A DNA stretch of 28,171 nucleotides from a virus: the IMG/VR virus record IMGVR_UViG_3300040856_001732, positions 1 through 28,171 of that record. One strand, given 5' to 3'. A program made the translations under genes and the position numbers. Positions 17,551 through 24,447 of this stretch are shown here, piece after piece (positions within the stretch are counted from its first letter, which is position 1; each line of letters opens with the position of its first letter). Below the pieces are notes generated by a model, which was not told the DNA's origin, made no database searches, and saw only the letters and a list, made by a program, of their open reading frames with translations.

Positions 17551-17795
17551 AATGCATATACTTTATCTATTCTGAAGTATCTTCTTATTTTCCTACAAAT
17601 TATACGTGTTTGAATCGAATTATCTTGTTTGGTAATTAATCTCATAAGTCTTTGCATAGCTATTTCGCAGGCATCGTCGGGGTCAGAAGCCTCTATAAAG
17701 AGTATGGCAAATGGGCTATGAAACTCATACAAATTAAATCTCATTAATTCTTCGTAAACATCAAAAAAGTCTACAAATAGTTTATAGTTGCGCAT
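17547..17795 (-). CDS. Hypothetical protein, 82 aa
   Basis: I do not recognise this protein. It reads MRNYKLFVDFFDVYEEL, then ALLFIEA-like strand SPFAILFIEASDPDDACEIA and a basic end (CRKIRRYFRIDKVYAL). The pattern (strand, helix, strand) may be a small alpha/beta fold. It starts inside the last codons of the dehydratase gene (14-base overlap) and shares ATGA with the HNH gene. No strong ribosome site is visible; translation probably depends on coupling. Function unknown. Confidence 0.65.
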   Translation of the reverse strand: MRNYKLFVDFFDVYEELMRFNLYEFHSPFAILFIEASDPDDACEIAMQRLMRLITKQDNSIQTRIICRKIRRYFRIDKVYAL

Positions 17796-18819
17796 CCAAC
17801 ATAAGTTTTATTAACCCCTCCAAGTTGGTCTTGGGTTGCCAGCCCAGTTTATTTTTGGCTTTTGAACAATCTCCTTTTAAATAGTCTACTTCCGATGGCC
17901 TGTAAAATTCTTGATCTATTACATATAAATTTCTATAGTCTGTTATTCCAGCAGTATAGAAAGCTATGTTTAAAAACTCTGCTATGGTGTGAGTTTCTCC
18001 TGTGCATACAACATAATCTTCTGGGTGTTCTTGCTGTAGCATAAGCCACATTGCTTCTACATAATCACCAGCATATCCCCAGTCCCTGTAAGCTTCTAGG
18101 TTTCCGAGTCTTAGTTTTGGGAACTTATCGTTATTTATACTAATGTAATCGTCGCTAAAAAATAATATTGGATTTTCATAAGAATTCCTCCAATGAATAA
18201 AATCGGCTATCCATTTGATAATTTTTTGCGTAACAAAGTTTGCGCCCCTACGTGGACCTTCGTGATTAAATAGTATGCCAGAGCTAGCGTGTAAATCATA
18301 ACCACCGCGATACAAACTAACGGCATAATGAGCGGCGCACTTAGAAATCGCGTATGGTGACTGTGGCATGAACTTAGTGTTTTCGTTTTGGTATTTATTT
18401 CCCATTTTGTCCAAATCATAAGAGCTTCCAAACATTTCGCTAGAAGAGGCTTGATAAAACTTAACGTGTCGCATATTTAGGTCTACAAGGCTCTGTAATA
18501 AGTTTAGACAGCCTTTTCCAGTAATATCCCATGTAAGTGCTGGTTGCTTAAAAGAGGTTGCCACATGCGACTGTGCCGCTAGATTGTAGACTTCATCAAC
18601 GTCTTCGTTATCTTTGAATATATTAATTACACTACTTACATCCGTGATGTCTCCCTCGATTAACTTGAATCTTTCGTGATTGATAATATGTTTAATTCTT
18701 TGTGTATTGTCCGTACTGCAACGCCGAGTGACGCCAACGACATAATATCCTTTATCTAAAAGAAGATCTGCTAGGTGGCTTCCATCCTGTCCCGTTATTC
18801 CTGTGATTATTGCTTTCAT
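17782..18819 (-). CDS. gmd: GDP-mannose 4,6-dehydratase
   Basis: 345 residues, the usual length. This NADP-dependent SDR-family enzyme converts GDP-D-mannose to GDP-4-keto-6-deoxymannose, precursor of GDP-fucose, rhamnose-type and perosamine sugars. The Rossmann motif TGITGQDGSHL (7-17), catalytic Tyr156/Lys160 in SPYAISK, SSSEMFG with Glu128, LFNHEGPRRGANFV, and RDWGYAGDYVEAMWLMLQQE match Gmd closely. RPSEVDYLKGDCSKAKNKLGW closes the fold. Start has AGGAAATAAA just before ATG, one base after the stop of the upstream methyltransferase. It is the last of five adjacent sugar or glycan genes. No epimerase/reductase partner is present here, so the end sugar needs host or out-of-window enzymes. 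Confidence 0.93.
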   Translation of the reverse strand: MKAIITGITGQDGSHLADLLLDKGYYVVGVTRRCSTDNTQRIKHIINHERFKLIEGDITDVSSVINIFKDNEDVDEVYNLAAQSHVATSFKQPALTWDITGKGCLNLLQSLVDLNMRHVKFYQASSSEMFGSSYDLDKMGNKYQNENTKFMPQSPYAISKCAAHYAVSLYRGGYDLHASSGILFNHEGPRRGANFVTQKIIKWIADFIHWRNSYENPILFFSDDYISINNDKFPKLRLGNLEAYRDWGYAGDYVEAMWLMLQQEHPEDYVVCTGETHTIAEFLNIAFYTAGITDYRNLYVIDQEFYRPSEVDYLKGDCSKAKNKLGWQPKTNLEGLIKLMLDAQL

Positions 18820-18820
18820 T

Positions 18821-19357
18821 TTATTTCCTAACTATCCAAGAATTTTTATTAACAAACTCAATACGTCCTTTGAAATTTTCATCAACCGCTTTAACAACGC
18901 CGGGGAAGTGTGTTGAATAATCGTGTCCAGCTATATATCCACCATTTTTTACTTTTGGAAGCCAATGTTCTATATCTTTTTTTACAGCCTCGTAAGTATG
19001 AGTCATATCTATATAAACAACGTCGCAAGAAAGATCGGCAAATGTTTTAGAGGCTTCAATGGAATCCATGCGTATTGGCATGAATTTTCTATCTCCCATA
19101 TTGTTTAAAAATATTTCATATATGTCAGTTACTGTTGCTAATTTATGTGTAGTTTCAAGTTCATCTGGTGATCCTTTCCATGTATCTACTATATAGATAT
19201 TTATTCTAGAACCAGCAATATCGCAAAGATAAGAAGAACTGCTTCCTAACCAAGCTCCACACTCGACAAATGTTCCTCCGTCTGGAACTTTAGAAACAAG
19301 AAAATCAAATGTATTCTTGTAATCAAACCATCCTTGTATTTGTTCGTAATTTTTCAT
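18821..19357 (-). CDS. SAM-dependent methyltransferase (Methyltransf_24 type)
   Basis: 178 residues from ATG at 19357, which overlaps the upstream stop as ATGA; a longer version from TTG at 19390 is less likely. Class I SAM-binding motif: GTFVECGAWLGSSSSYL (28-44), the acidic IYIVDTW (55-60), DVVYIDMTHTYEAVKKDIE (112-130) and GGYIAGHDYS. Proteins of this type often methylate glycan chains or small sugars and occur in polysaccharide clusters. Neighbours are a GT32 glycosyltransferase and gmd, so O-methylation of a phage or host surface sugar is a reasonable inference. The acceptor is not determined. Confidence 0.8.
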   Translation of the reverse strand: MKNYEQIQGWFDYKNTFDFLVSKVPDGGTFVECGAWLGSSSSYLCDIAGSRINIYIVDTWKGSPDELETTHKLATVTDIYEIFLNNMGDRKFMPIRMDSIEASKTFADLSCDVVYIDMTHTYEAVKKDIEHWLPKVKNGGYIAGHDYSTHFPGVVKAVDENFKGRIEFVNKNSWIVRK

Positions 19358-19953
19358 TTTATCCAACTTTTTAATGCATTGTGAAAACAATAGCCCTTAA
19401 CGGAAAAGAAATCTTCTGGCTGTCCGCACTCCAAGTAATCATTTGGATTATCTTTAAGATGAGACAATATGTTTGTTTTATATTTTACTCCTATGTATTC
19501 TGAAATATACATTGTTAACAAAAGAGGGCCGTGATATGGCTCATCTTTAAGTTCATTTAATAGCTTAGTAAGTATAGGGTTGTTTGGTAAGCAGGCGAAT
19601 ACACCATTACAAACATGGAAAGCTTTTCTATTTGGATTAACGCAAAAAAAACTTTTTGTTATAAGATTATCAAACCTTTTGCTGCATAAAAAATCAACAT
19701 CTAAGTATATACCGCCATACTGATTAAGTAGGTAATAACGTAGTATATCTGCTTGAAAGGCGTACTTATTTATTTTACCATATCTTTCCATTTGTGACTT
19801 GCATTTATCTGGCATATCAGGAATATTTTCATTACACCAAAACTTGTATTCGTAATCATAAAAAATTTTACGATTAATATCGCAGTATCTTTTTATGTGG
19901 TCAGGCATTTGGTTTGGCCCTATCCATATTTGATGAAGTATTTGTGGAATCAT
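19354..19953 (-). CDS. Glycosyltransferase, GT32-like with DXD motif
   Basis: 199 residues. It opens with MIPQILHQIWIGPNQMPDHI, the GT32 N-terminus (IPxxIHQIWxG), and contains YAFQADILRYYLLNQYGGIYLDVDF (pieces AFQADILRYY and YGGIYLDVDF), whose Asp85-x-Asp87 binds nucleotide sugar and metal. The C-terminal half has GPLLLTMYISEYIG and ends NALKSWIK. Members transfer mannose, galactose or other sugars from nucleotide donors. Both ends overlap neighbours by four bases (ATGA). Donor and acceptor cannot be read from sequence; the neighbouring gmd suggests a deoxyhexose or mannose-derived pathway. Confidence 0.85.
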   Translation of the reverse strand: MIPQILHQIWIGPNQMPDHIKRYCDINRKIFYDYEYKFWCNENIPDMPDKCKSQMERYGKINKYAFQADILRYYLLNQYGGIYLDVDFLCSKRFDNLITKSFFCVNPNRKAFHVCNGVFACLPNNPILTKLLNELKDEPYHGPLLLTMYISEYIGVKYKTNILSHLKDNPNDYLECGQPEDFFSVKGYCFHNALKSWIK

Positions 19954-20555
19954 TTGAATTGATAGATATTAATATATCTTGAGTATCCTAAGTGATTATT
20001 ATTAGATTCTTTTTCTGATATTATCAAATAGTCATTTAGGCTGAATGGTGTAATGTTTGTGTTTATTTTGTAAAAACCCCATCCGCTTTTATGAGAAATA
20101 TTATCTTTCACATCATTGAAGCTAGTGCATGAAAAAAATTTACATGAAGATCTACACTTATTTACAACGTGTATACCTAAGTCGATTGTCATATGGAATA
20201 AAACATCTCTACAAATAATTAAATCTACATATGGGTATTGTTCTGTAACAATATCCTTAGTTTCAAATTTAATATCATGGGAGCCATAGGATTTTTTATT
20301 GTCACTAATCATTGTTTCACAAGCGTCCCACCCTACATAAGTACAGTTAGATAAATCTACTTCCTTAAACCAATTCCAATCACCACACCCTAAATCAAGT
20401 ATTGATGTTATATTTAGTTTTTTTATGTAATAAGTCAATAGTTCTATAGTTTTTTGAGCATTAACAATATGGCTTCCCGGACCAGAAAGAGATTCATGTC
20501 CTTCTTTTCTTTTTCTAGAAACAAATGATTTTGCTAAATTAAAATTGGTTTTCAT
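19950..20555 (-). CDS. SAM-dependent methyltransferase
   Basis: 201 residues. Motif I is SILDLGCGDWNWF (51-63), the acidic loop VGWDACETMI (74-83), and motif IV-like DLIICRDVLFHMTIDLG near residue 112-125. This layout is a class I small-molecule or protein methyltransferase fold found in capsular and surface-sugar loci. It begins in an ATGA overlap with the sulfotransferase gene and ends in an ATGA overlap with the glycosyltransferase gene, so it is translated with them. Substrate unknown; a carbohydrate acceptor is inferred from the neighbours only. Confidence 0.8.
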   Translation of the reverse strand: MKTNFNLAKSFVSRKRKEGHESLSGPGSHIVNAQKTIELLTYYIKKLNITSILDLGCGDWNWFKEVDLSNCTYVGWDACETMISDNKKSYGSHDIKFETKDIVTEQYPYVDLIICRDVLFHMTIDLGIHVVNKCRSSCKFFSCTSFNDVKDNISHKSGWGFYKINTNITPFSLNDYLIISEKESNNNHLGYSRYINIYQFK

Positions 20556-21169
20556 GGCTTATAATCGTAAAGTTTAAAATCTTCTTTGTAAATAGAGTAT
20601 ACTATGTCTTTTGTTTTTTGGTTATATGCATCCATGTAGTTTTTATATTTACGTGTACCAGCAGTTTTAGAGTAATGATAGTTTACGTTTAAGCCAGCTT
20701 TTAAAGAGTCTTGTCTGAAATTCTCAAGCTTAATAATATGATCTACAACATAATCATCGAGATGTGTGTAGTAAAACTGAGGGGCGAAATGACTACAAGC
20801 ATATTCTTTTTCAAAGCTCACATAAGCACATTTCTCTAGTTCTTGAGTTATAAATTCATCGAAAGTAAACTTAGTAGACTTACCGTTATAAAAATAACAG
20901 GATAGTATTCTTTCATAGGGGCGTCGAATAGTAGATATAGTCTTGTATGTTTTAAAATCTACGCCAAAAGCTTTATAAAGATTAAGACATGCGTGTTGAA
21001 GATATATGTTTATTTTTTTATCGAACCCAAACATTATATTTCTATCTGGTTCTTTCGCATTAAGCTTGTAAGATAAACCCAAGTATTTATCTCTAAGGGT
21101 ATGCTCTAATGATGTACCGCCAGTTTTGCCGGGGTGAAGAAGTATTATTTTGGGATTTTCTATTTTCAT
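20552..21169 (-). CDS. Sulfotransferase-family protein
   Basis: 205 residues. The 5'-phosphosulfate loop is LLHPGKTGGTSLEHTL (10-25) and the 3'-phosphate loop is STIRRPYERILSCYFYN (79-95), the two diagnostic PAPS-binding elements of the Sulfotransfer_2 type. Members transfer sulfate from PAPS to carbohydrate hydroxyls. It heads the five-gene glycan cassette and begins in an ATGA overlap with the 32-aa membrane peptide. Sulfation of a surface or virion glycan is inferred; a sulfated sugar would be unusual for a bacteriophage particle. Confidence 0.8.
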   Translation of the reverse strand: MKIENPKIILLHPGKTGGTSLEHTLRDKYLGLSYKLNAKEPDRNIMFGFDKKINIYLQHACLNLYKAFGVDFKTYKTISTIRRPYERILSCYFYNGKSTKFTFDEFITQELEKCAYVSFEKEYACSHFAPQFYYTHLDDYVVDHIIKLENFRQDSLKAGLNVNYHYSKTAGTRKYKNYMDAYNQKTKDIVYSIYKEDFKLYDYKP

Positions 21170-21264
21170 TTGGTTGACCTGACTATAAAAAACACCACCA
21201 ATAACTCAAACCCAATCGCCAACGACCAACATGGTAAAATTACAAATAGTGATTCGGGGTCCAT
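21166..21264 (-). CDS. Single-pass membrane microprotein, 32 aa
   Basis: MDPESLFVILPCW then SLAIGFELLVVFFIVRSTK gives a short acidic N-end, one hydrophobic segment of about 22 residues and a basic end, typical of a one-span inner-membrane peptide. The ATG follows the upstream stop as TAG-T-ATG with AAAGGA five bases before it. Its TGA overlaps the sulfotransferase ATG (ATGA). The exact fit between both neighbours makes it likely real despite its size. Function unknown; membrane targeting of the glycan enzymes or host-envelope action are guesses. Confidence 0.7.
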   Translation of the reverse strand: MDPESLFVILPCWSLAIGFELLVVFFIVRSTK

Positions 21265-21265
21265 A

Positions 21266-22051
21266 CTAATCCTTTACTGTTTCTGGACTTAAAAATGGTT
21301 GATCAACTGTTCCGTCTTCATATTTATGGAAAGATGACAATCTTTCCTCTTCCTTCTTCATCGCCATTCTCATTTTTTCCATCTCAATACCGTAACGCTT
21401 CATCTTCTCAGGATCTTGCATCATCGACGCAACCCAACTTGTGAAGCTCTGCTTGCTATCTTCCAACCTTTTGATTCTTTGTTCGCGGGTTCCCTTCATT
21501 TCGCGCAACATGCTGGCTTTTTTCGCTTGTAGTTCTCGGTAGTCACGATTGAGGCTTTCTTGTGACGCCCTTAGTGAAGCAACTTGTCGTTCTAGGTTAA
21601 TAATGTAATCATGATCTTGCTGATCTTTGTCTCTAGAGCGTTCGTCCTTTATCATCTTGTCGTATATGTTTATTTGTTCGATATTCTCCTTGTTGCCCTT
21701 CAGGCATCTATTCATGAGTATCTCAAGCTTAATAACATCAACGACTTGTAACTCTTCTGTTGGGAATACGTCATCCTTGAACTGTGAGATGATTCGGGAC
21801 CAGTGATATTTGAATAGCTCTAATTCATGGTCAGTAAATTGGGCCTTTAGCTCAACCCAGTAGGGGCGGTCTTCAAGAGAGTAAGCTGCGGCTTCTTCGT
21901 GGCTTAGGCCAACTTTAAGTTTGCGTTTAATAAAGTTTTCTACAGAAGTTGTGTCCCTATTTAACTTCTTAGCAATATCCTCTGGTGTCATGCTATTGAC
22001 CAGTCTAGATATTATACGTTCTTCGTCTTTGGATATGCGGCCCTTACGCAT
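21266..22051 (-). CDS. Candidate terminase small subunit / DNA-binding coiled-coil protein
   Basis: 261 residues. The N-terminus is a helix-turn-helix (EERIISRLVNSMTPEDIAKK then LNRDTTSVENFIKRKL, about residues 11-45). The middle (YWVELKAQFTDHELELFKYH) is helical, and residues 140-240 are a charged coiled coil (LERQVASLRASQESLNRDY). DNA-binding HTH plus oligomerising helical region is the layout of small terminase subunits, and it is the only such candidate near terL. It could equally be another DNA-binding regulator. It overlaps the sigma-like gene by eight bases and couples to the membrane peptide. Confidence 0.5.
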   Translation of the reverse strand: MRKGRISKDEERIISRLVNSMTPEDIAKKLNRDTTSVENFIKRKLKVGLSHEEAAAYSLEDRPYWVELKAQFTDHELELFKYHWSRIISQFKDDVFPTEELQVVDVIKLEILMNRCLKGNKENIEQINIYDKMIKDERSRDKDQQDHDYIINLERQVASLRASQESLNRDYRELQAKKASMLREMKGTREQRIKRLEDSKQSFTSWVASMMQDPEKMKRYGIEMEKMRMAMKKEEERLSSFHKYEDGTVDQPFLSPETVKD

Positions 22052-22526
22052 CTTTTAAAATTTCCTTGATCTTGTTTATTATTTTTTCTTTTTTATTCTT
22101 GTTGATGGAAACACCATTTATCATCTTCAGATAATCTTCCCTCATGTTTGAAGGCAGCTCTTCATCTATAATCTGAAGTATTTCTTTGTTTATTAAATAT
22201 TCTTCTATGTCAAAATTTTCTTTTATATAGTTTTCATCTGATATATAGTTTGGGGATTTTATTTTCTTTTTCTCTGTGTTATCCTTTAAGTAATGATTAT
22301 CTCTAATAAAATTTTTAAGTCTATTGGAAAGATGTACTGATAAGAAATTTTCAAGAGGTCGCTTGCAGTCATATCTATCAAGAGCGTCTAAGCATATGAT
22401 AAATGATTCCTGTTTTATGTCATCTATTTCGTAGCCATGAAAAGTATATCGTGGAGCTATTTTATCGACTATTAAGCTGATTGTGTCGAAAACTTCTTGC
22501 TCTGTTAAATTGTCTGGAATTTTCAT
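22044..22526 (-). CDS. Sigma-factor-like protein with region 2
   Basis: 160 residues. Residues 30-76 (GYEIDDIKQESFIICLDALD then RYDCKRPLENFLSVHLSNRL and KNFIRD) match sigma70 region 2: DDIxQE core-binding helix, ALDRYD and the LSNRLKNFIRD -10-reading helix. After a basic linker is a short helical end (MREDYLKMINGVSINKNKKE), a possible remnant of region 4. The size and single-domain nature recall T4 gp55, the late sigma that reads only a -10 box. It should direct host RNA polymerase to phage promoters; candidates with GTGTATAnTA are listed separately. It overlaps both neighbours. Confidence 0.75.
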   Translation of the reverse strand: MKIPDNLTEQEVFDTISLIVDKIAPRYTFHGYEIDDIKQESFIICLDALDRYDCKRPLENFLSVHLSNRLKNFIRDNHYLKDNTEKKKIKSPNYISDENYIKENFDIEEYLINKEILQIIDEELPSNMREDYLKMINGVSINKNKKEKIINKIKEILKDA

Positions 22527-23302
22527 TTACTGTCCTGCCACATGAAGATTTTCCATTTTTTACCATCATAGAATAGAAGGTTGTCGTTTTCATCATCGTA
22601 GATAATTGTGCCTTTCTTTGCGTCGGCTGATTTTTGTTTGGTTGGCTCTAAGACGAGTTGTTTGGTCTTTATTTTTTTAACGTTTAACTGAGAGCTTTTT
22701 AAGATTAGTTGTTTTGTATAGTTGCATATATAACCCCTAGTTTGTTCTGACATAGCATCAAAAGAATGGGCGGCTATTTCTCCATCCGTTCTCGCTAGGA
22801 ACGTATTAGGTTCCATCTTGATTAAATTGGGAATAGAGGGGGAGCTTGAACTAGTTATGACTGAGTTAGTCTGTAGTAGTAATTCATTGATTGTTTTTGG
22901 TATGTAATTACTAACCGCTATATATTTGGTTTCATCAGAGTAATAAAAGTTTCTAGGTCTAGAAGACATTATCCTGCCAGTCTTCTTAGATTCATAGAAT
23001 AATGGGAATTCTCTGTTTAAGATATTATTTCTTATGTTTCCAATCCCAACTTCTGACAAAACTTCGCCTTTATTTTTATCCATTAGCTGGACTAAATAAA
23101 AGAAGTCTACATCTTCGCCAAAAACACATGACAACTTATTCTTATCGCAACATATCGCGTGATTGTTTACAGCTGATTCAATTAATTCGCTACACTCTTT
23201 TAAGGGTTCGACGCCACCAAGCTCTATATCTAAAGTAAATCTAGATATTTTACCAATCTCAATCGCCAGCTGGTTCGTTATCTTCAGATTCAATTCTCTC
23301 AT
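22523..23302 (-). CDS. Unknown protein, possible virion component
   Basis: 259 residues, not recognised. It has mixed alpha/beta composition with ISRFTLDIELGGVEPLKECS near the start, RPRNFYYSDETKYIAVSNYI in the middle and a C-terminus (KGTIIYDDENDNLLFYDGKK) that resembles the short beta ending 'GTIYYDTTNNKFKAY(D)G' of phage fibre and virion proteins. The start AGGAAAACAAG-ATG lies within the last codons of the 55-aa gene (44-base overlap) and the stop overlaps the sigma-like gene by four bases. Virion role is inferred only from that ending. Confidence 0.55.
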   Translation of the reverse strand: MRELNLKITNQLAIEIGKISRFTLDIELGGVEPLKECSELIESAVNNHAICCDKNKLSCVFGEDVDFFYLVQLMDKNKGEVLSEVGIGNIRNNILNREFPLFYESKKTGRIMSSRPRNFYYSDETKYIAVSNYIPKTINELLLQTNSVITSSSSPSIPNLIKMEPNTFLARTDGEIAAHSFDAMSEQTRGYICNYTKQLILKSSQLNVKKIKTKQLVLEPTKQKSADAKKGTIIYDDENDNLLFYDGKKWKIFMWQDSK

Positions 23303-23426
23303 CTTGTTTTCCTAAAAGATCTATCAATGGCCTATCCTCGTTGTTCATTTCTTCTGCTGCGGCCATGTCACAGCTTGCTGTAGCTTTACAATTCAATTGG
23401 CAATCTAATTGTTTACGATCATTCAT
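23259..23426 (-). CDS. Hypothetical Cys-containing protein, 55 aa
   Basis: The first gene of the leftward unit, 55 residues. It has three N-terminal cysteines (C9, C13, C19 in DCQLNCKATASCDMA) and an acidic C-terminus (IESEDNEPAGD). Start is well supported: AAGGAGA seven bases before ATG and a promoter about 20 bases upstream. It has no recognised family. The cysteines could bind metal. It overlaps the next gene by 44 bases. Confidence 0.7.
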   Translation of the reverse strand: MNDRKQLDCQLNCKATASCDMAAAEEMNNEDRPLIDLLGKQDERIESEDNEPAGD

Positions 23427-23445
23427 ATTGTTTCTCCTTATATGA

Positions 23446-23475
23446 GATTATACACAATGTACAATAAAATAGCAA
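23446..23475 (-). promoter_or_regulatory. Leftward sigma70-type promoter of the morphogenesis unit
   Basis: Leftward TTGCTA (23475-23470), 17-base spacer and TATAAT (23452-23447). The -10 is embedded in GTGTATAATC, so it also belongs to the motif set seen before other minus-strand genes. It lies 20 bases from the first ATG with AAGGAGA in between. It would drive the sigma-like gene early. Confidence 0.75.
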
Positions 23476-23632
23476 TTTTTGATTCTATTCGGGGCTGACT
23501 AGTATAGATCGGGTAATACATTTAAATAAATTTTGATGATTGTGTTTGGACCACCCTCGTTTTTTCAGGGGGGCATAGTAAGAATATTTTGTAAGTTATA
23601 ATTGGGCATACCTAGAAAGTGGGGTTTTATAT

Positions 23633-23659
23633 GGGCCTCGCACCCCCTATTAGCAGGGT
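23633..23659 (+). repeat. GC-rich intergenic repeat, copy 1 (degenerate)
   Basis: GGGCCTCGCA followed by CCCCCTATTAGCAGGGT. It matches the 30-bp repeat at 24468, 25724 and 26529 with a few changes, retaining an ACCC/GGGT hairpin with ATTAG in the loop. It lies upstream of the first rightward promoter. Confidence 0.6.
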
Positions 23660-23674
23660 AAAGAAAAAAACTTT

Positions 23675-23690
23675 TGGCACGATATTTGCA
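23675..23690 (+). promoter_or_regulatory. Sigma54-like -24/-12 motif
   Basis: TGGCACGATATTTGCA fits the RpoN consensus TGGCACG-N4-TTGCW at every position. It lies 35 bases upstream of a sigma70 -35 box. Closely related 16-mers occur at 24534, 25786 and, reversed, 27889. Use as a promoter is inferred; it could be a binding site for another regulator. Confidence 0.5.
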
Positions 23691-23725
23691 GTACGAAAAA
23701 ATCCAAAAATTTTTCAAGAAAGTAC

Positions 23726-23754
23726 TTGACAACTGACGATTAGGTATATATACT
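23726..23754 (+). promoter_or_regulatory. Rightward sigma70-type promoter
   Basis: TTGACA (23726-23731), 17-base spacer, TATACT (23749-23754), preceded by A/T-tracts that could act as an UP element. It serves the gene at 23794. Confidence 0.85.
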
Positions 23755-23793
23755 TAGGACATAAGAAACAAACACTAAACAAAAGGAAAAGAA

Positions 23794-23988
23794 ATGACTA
23801 AGTTTCTCTCATACTTTGAAGCAAACGGAATTAGATACACTATCCTGAATAAGATGAGAATCTTTCTCTCACGGAATAATCGAGTAGTTGCTGTTCAGCC
23901 TCAAGATGCTGTGCTGCAAAAGCCTTCTCAAGATCCCTTGCTTGTTCGATTCTGGCAAAATGAGTTAGATAGGGCTTATAGCAACTAA
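23794..23988 (+). CDS. Hypothetical early protein, 64 aa
   Basis: First gene of the rightward block, reading MTKFLSYFEANGIRYTILNK then MRIFLSRNNRVVAVQPQDAV. It is small, basic and without a recognised domain; the N-terminal half could be a beta-hairpin plus helix. The ribosome site is AAAAGGAAAAGAA before ATG, and the promoter at 23726 lies 40 bases upstream. The position, directly after a strong promoter, suggests early expression against host functions, which is inference only. It appears monocistronic: the next promoter begins 72 bases after its stop. Confidence 0.75.
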   Translation: MTKFLSYFEANGIRYTILNKMRIFLSRNNRVVAVQPQDAVLQKPSQDPLLVRFWQNELDRAYSN

Positions 23989-24060
23989 GGAAAGGGAAGG
24001 GCAGGAATTGCCTGATTCTACCACAAAAACAACGAATTTGACAAAAAAATATTTTAGGGC

Positions 24061-24089
24061 TTGACAGACGATTGCCGATACAGTACGAT
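24061..24089 (+). promoter_or_regulatory. Rightward sigma70-type promoter
   Basis: TTGACA (24061-24066), 17-base spacer, TACGAT (24084-24089), followed by AGAG. The -10 is weaker than in the other early promoters. The 72 bases after the previous stop hold only a small hairpin (GGCA-GGAAT-TGCC) and no T-run. Confidence 0.7.
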
Positions 24090-24119
24090 AGAGAAAAGCA
24101 ACCAACTAAGGAGATTATC

Positions 24120-24260
24120 ATGGGACTTGACTTTGACTACTTCGCTGATCTTGAGGCATATGAGGCACGGGTTGAATATGAGGCTTGGCTTGACGAGCAA
24201 GAGCAGGAATTTCTGGCAACGATTGACGATTCCCCCTATTGTGAAGAGGTAGTAGAATGA
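24120..24260 (+). CDS. Acidic hypothetical early protein, 46 aa
   Basis: MGLDFDYFADLEAYEARVEY followed by EAWLDEQEQEFLATIDD. The protein is very acidic and probably one helix with a short tail. ATG at 24120 follows AAGGAG; an earlier in-frame TTG at 24072 lies inside the promoter spacer and cannot be used. It ends in an ATGA overlap with the next gene. DNA-mimic or protein-binding roles are common for acidic phage proteins of this size, but nothing here specifies one. Confidence 0.75.
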   Translation: MGLDFDYFADLEAYEARVEYEAWLDEQEQEFLATIDDSPYCEEVVE

Positions 24261-24433
24261 GTGAACAAATGTACAATTTCAGGACTTGGGAAACTAGGGA
24301 AATTCAGGCTTGGTTGAAAAATGGGCAAATTGCCCTAGATACTGCAACTGGGGCAAGTAGAGATATATGGCTTCTCATTATCCGTGGTGCTGCAAACGAG
24401 TTGCGTTTCCGCTGGAAATATAATCTAATGTAG
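24257..24433 (+). CDS. Hypothetical early protein, 58 aa
   Basis: Translated from an ATGA overlap with the preceding gene. It reads MYNFRTWETREIQAWLKNGQ then ALDTATGASRDIWLLIIRGA and ends ELRFRWKYNLM. Predicted helical, basic C-terminus. The overlap and natural amino-acid composition support it although it is under 60 codons. No family recognised. The GC-rich repeat cassette begins 14 bases after the stop. Confidence 0.7.
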   Translation: MSEQMYNFRTWETREIQAWLKNGQIALDTATGASRDIWLLIIRGAANELRFRWKYNLM

Positions 24434-24447
24434 TGTACAAATGTCAC

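Larger units (their letters stand above)
23427..23793. other. Divergent promoter region between leftward and rightward units
   Basis: This 367-base gap holds no convincing gene. From left: ribosome site and leftward promoter (23431-23475), an AT-rich stretch to 23550, a weak hairpin CCCT-9 nt-AGGG (23553-23570), a degenerate copy of the GC-rich repeat (23633-23659), a sigma54-like motif (23675-23690), an A-tract and the rightward promoter (23726-23754). A short reading frame at 23631 has no ribosome site and lies over the repeats. Confidence 0.7.

Noticed and set aside
17862-18431. Small frames within the gmd gene on either strand
   Set aside because: Gmd is a clear full-length enzyme in its own frame; these have no start signals.
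19355-19390. TTG start for the second methyltransferase
   Set aside because: The ATG at 19357 forms the ATGA overlap used throughout this operon.
23631-23729. 32-codon plus-strand frame from ATG at 23631
   Set aside because: No ribosome site; it runs across the repeat, the sigma54-like motif and the -35 box.
24072-24119. N-terminal extension of the 46-aa early protein from TTG at 24072
   Set aside because: The TTG is within the spacer of its own promoter; AAGGAG supports 24120.
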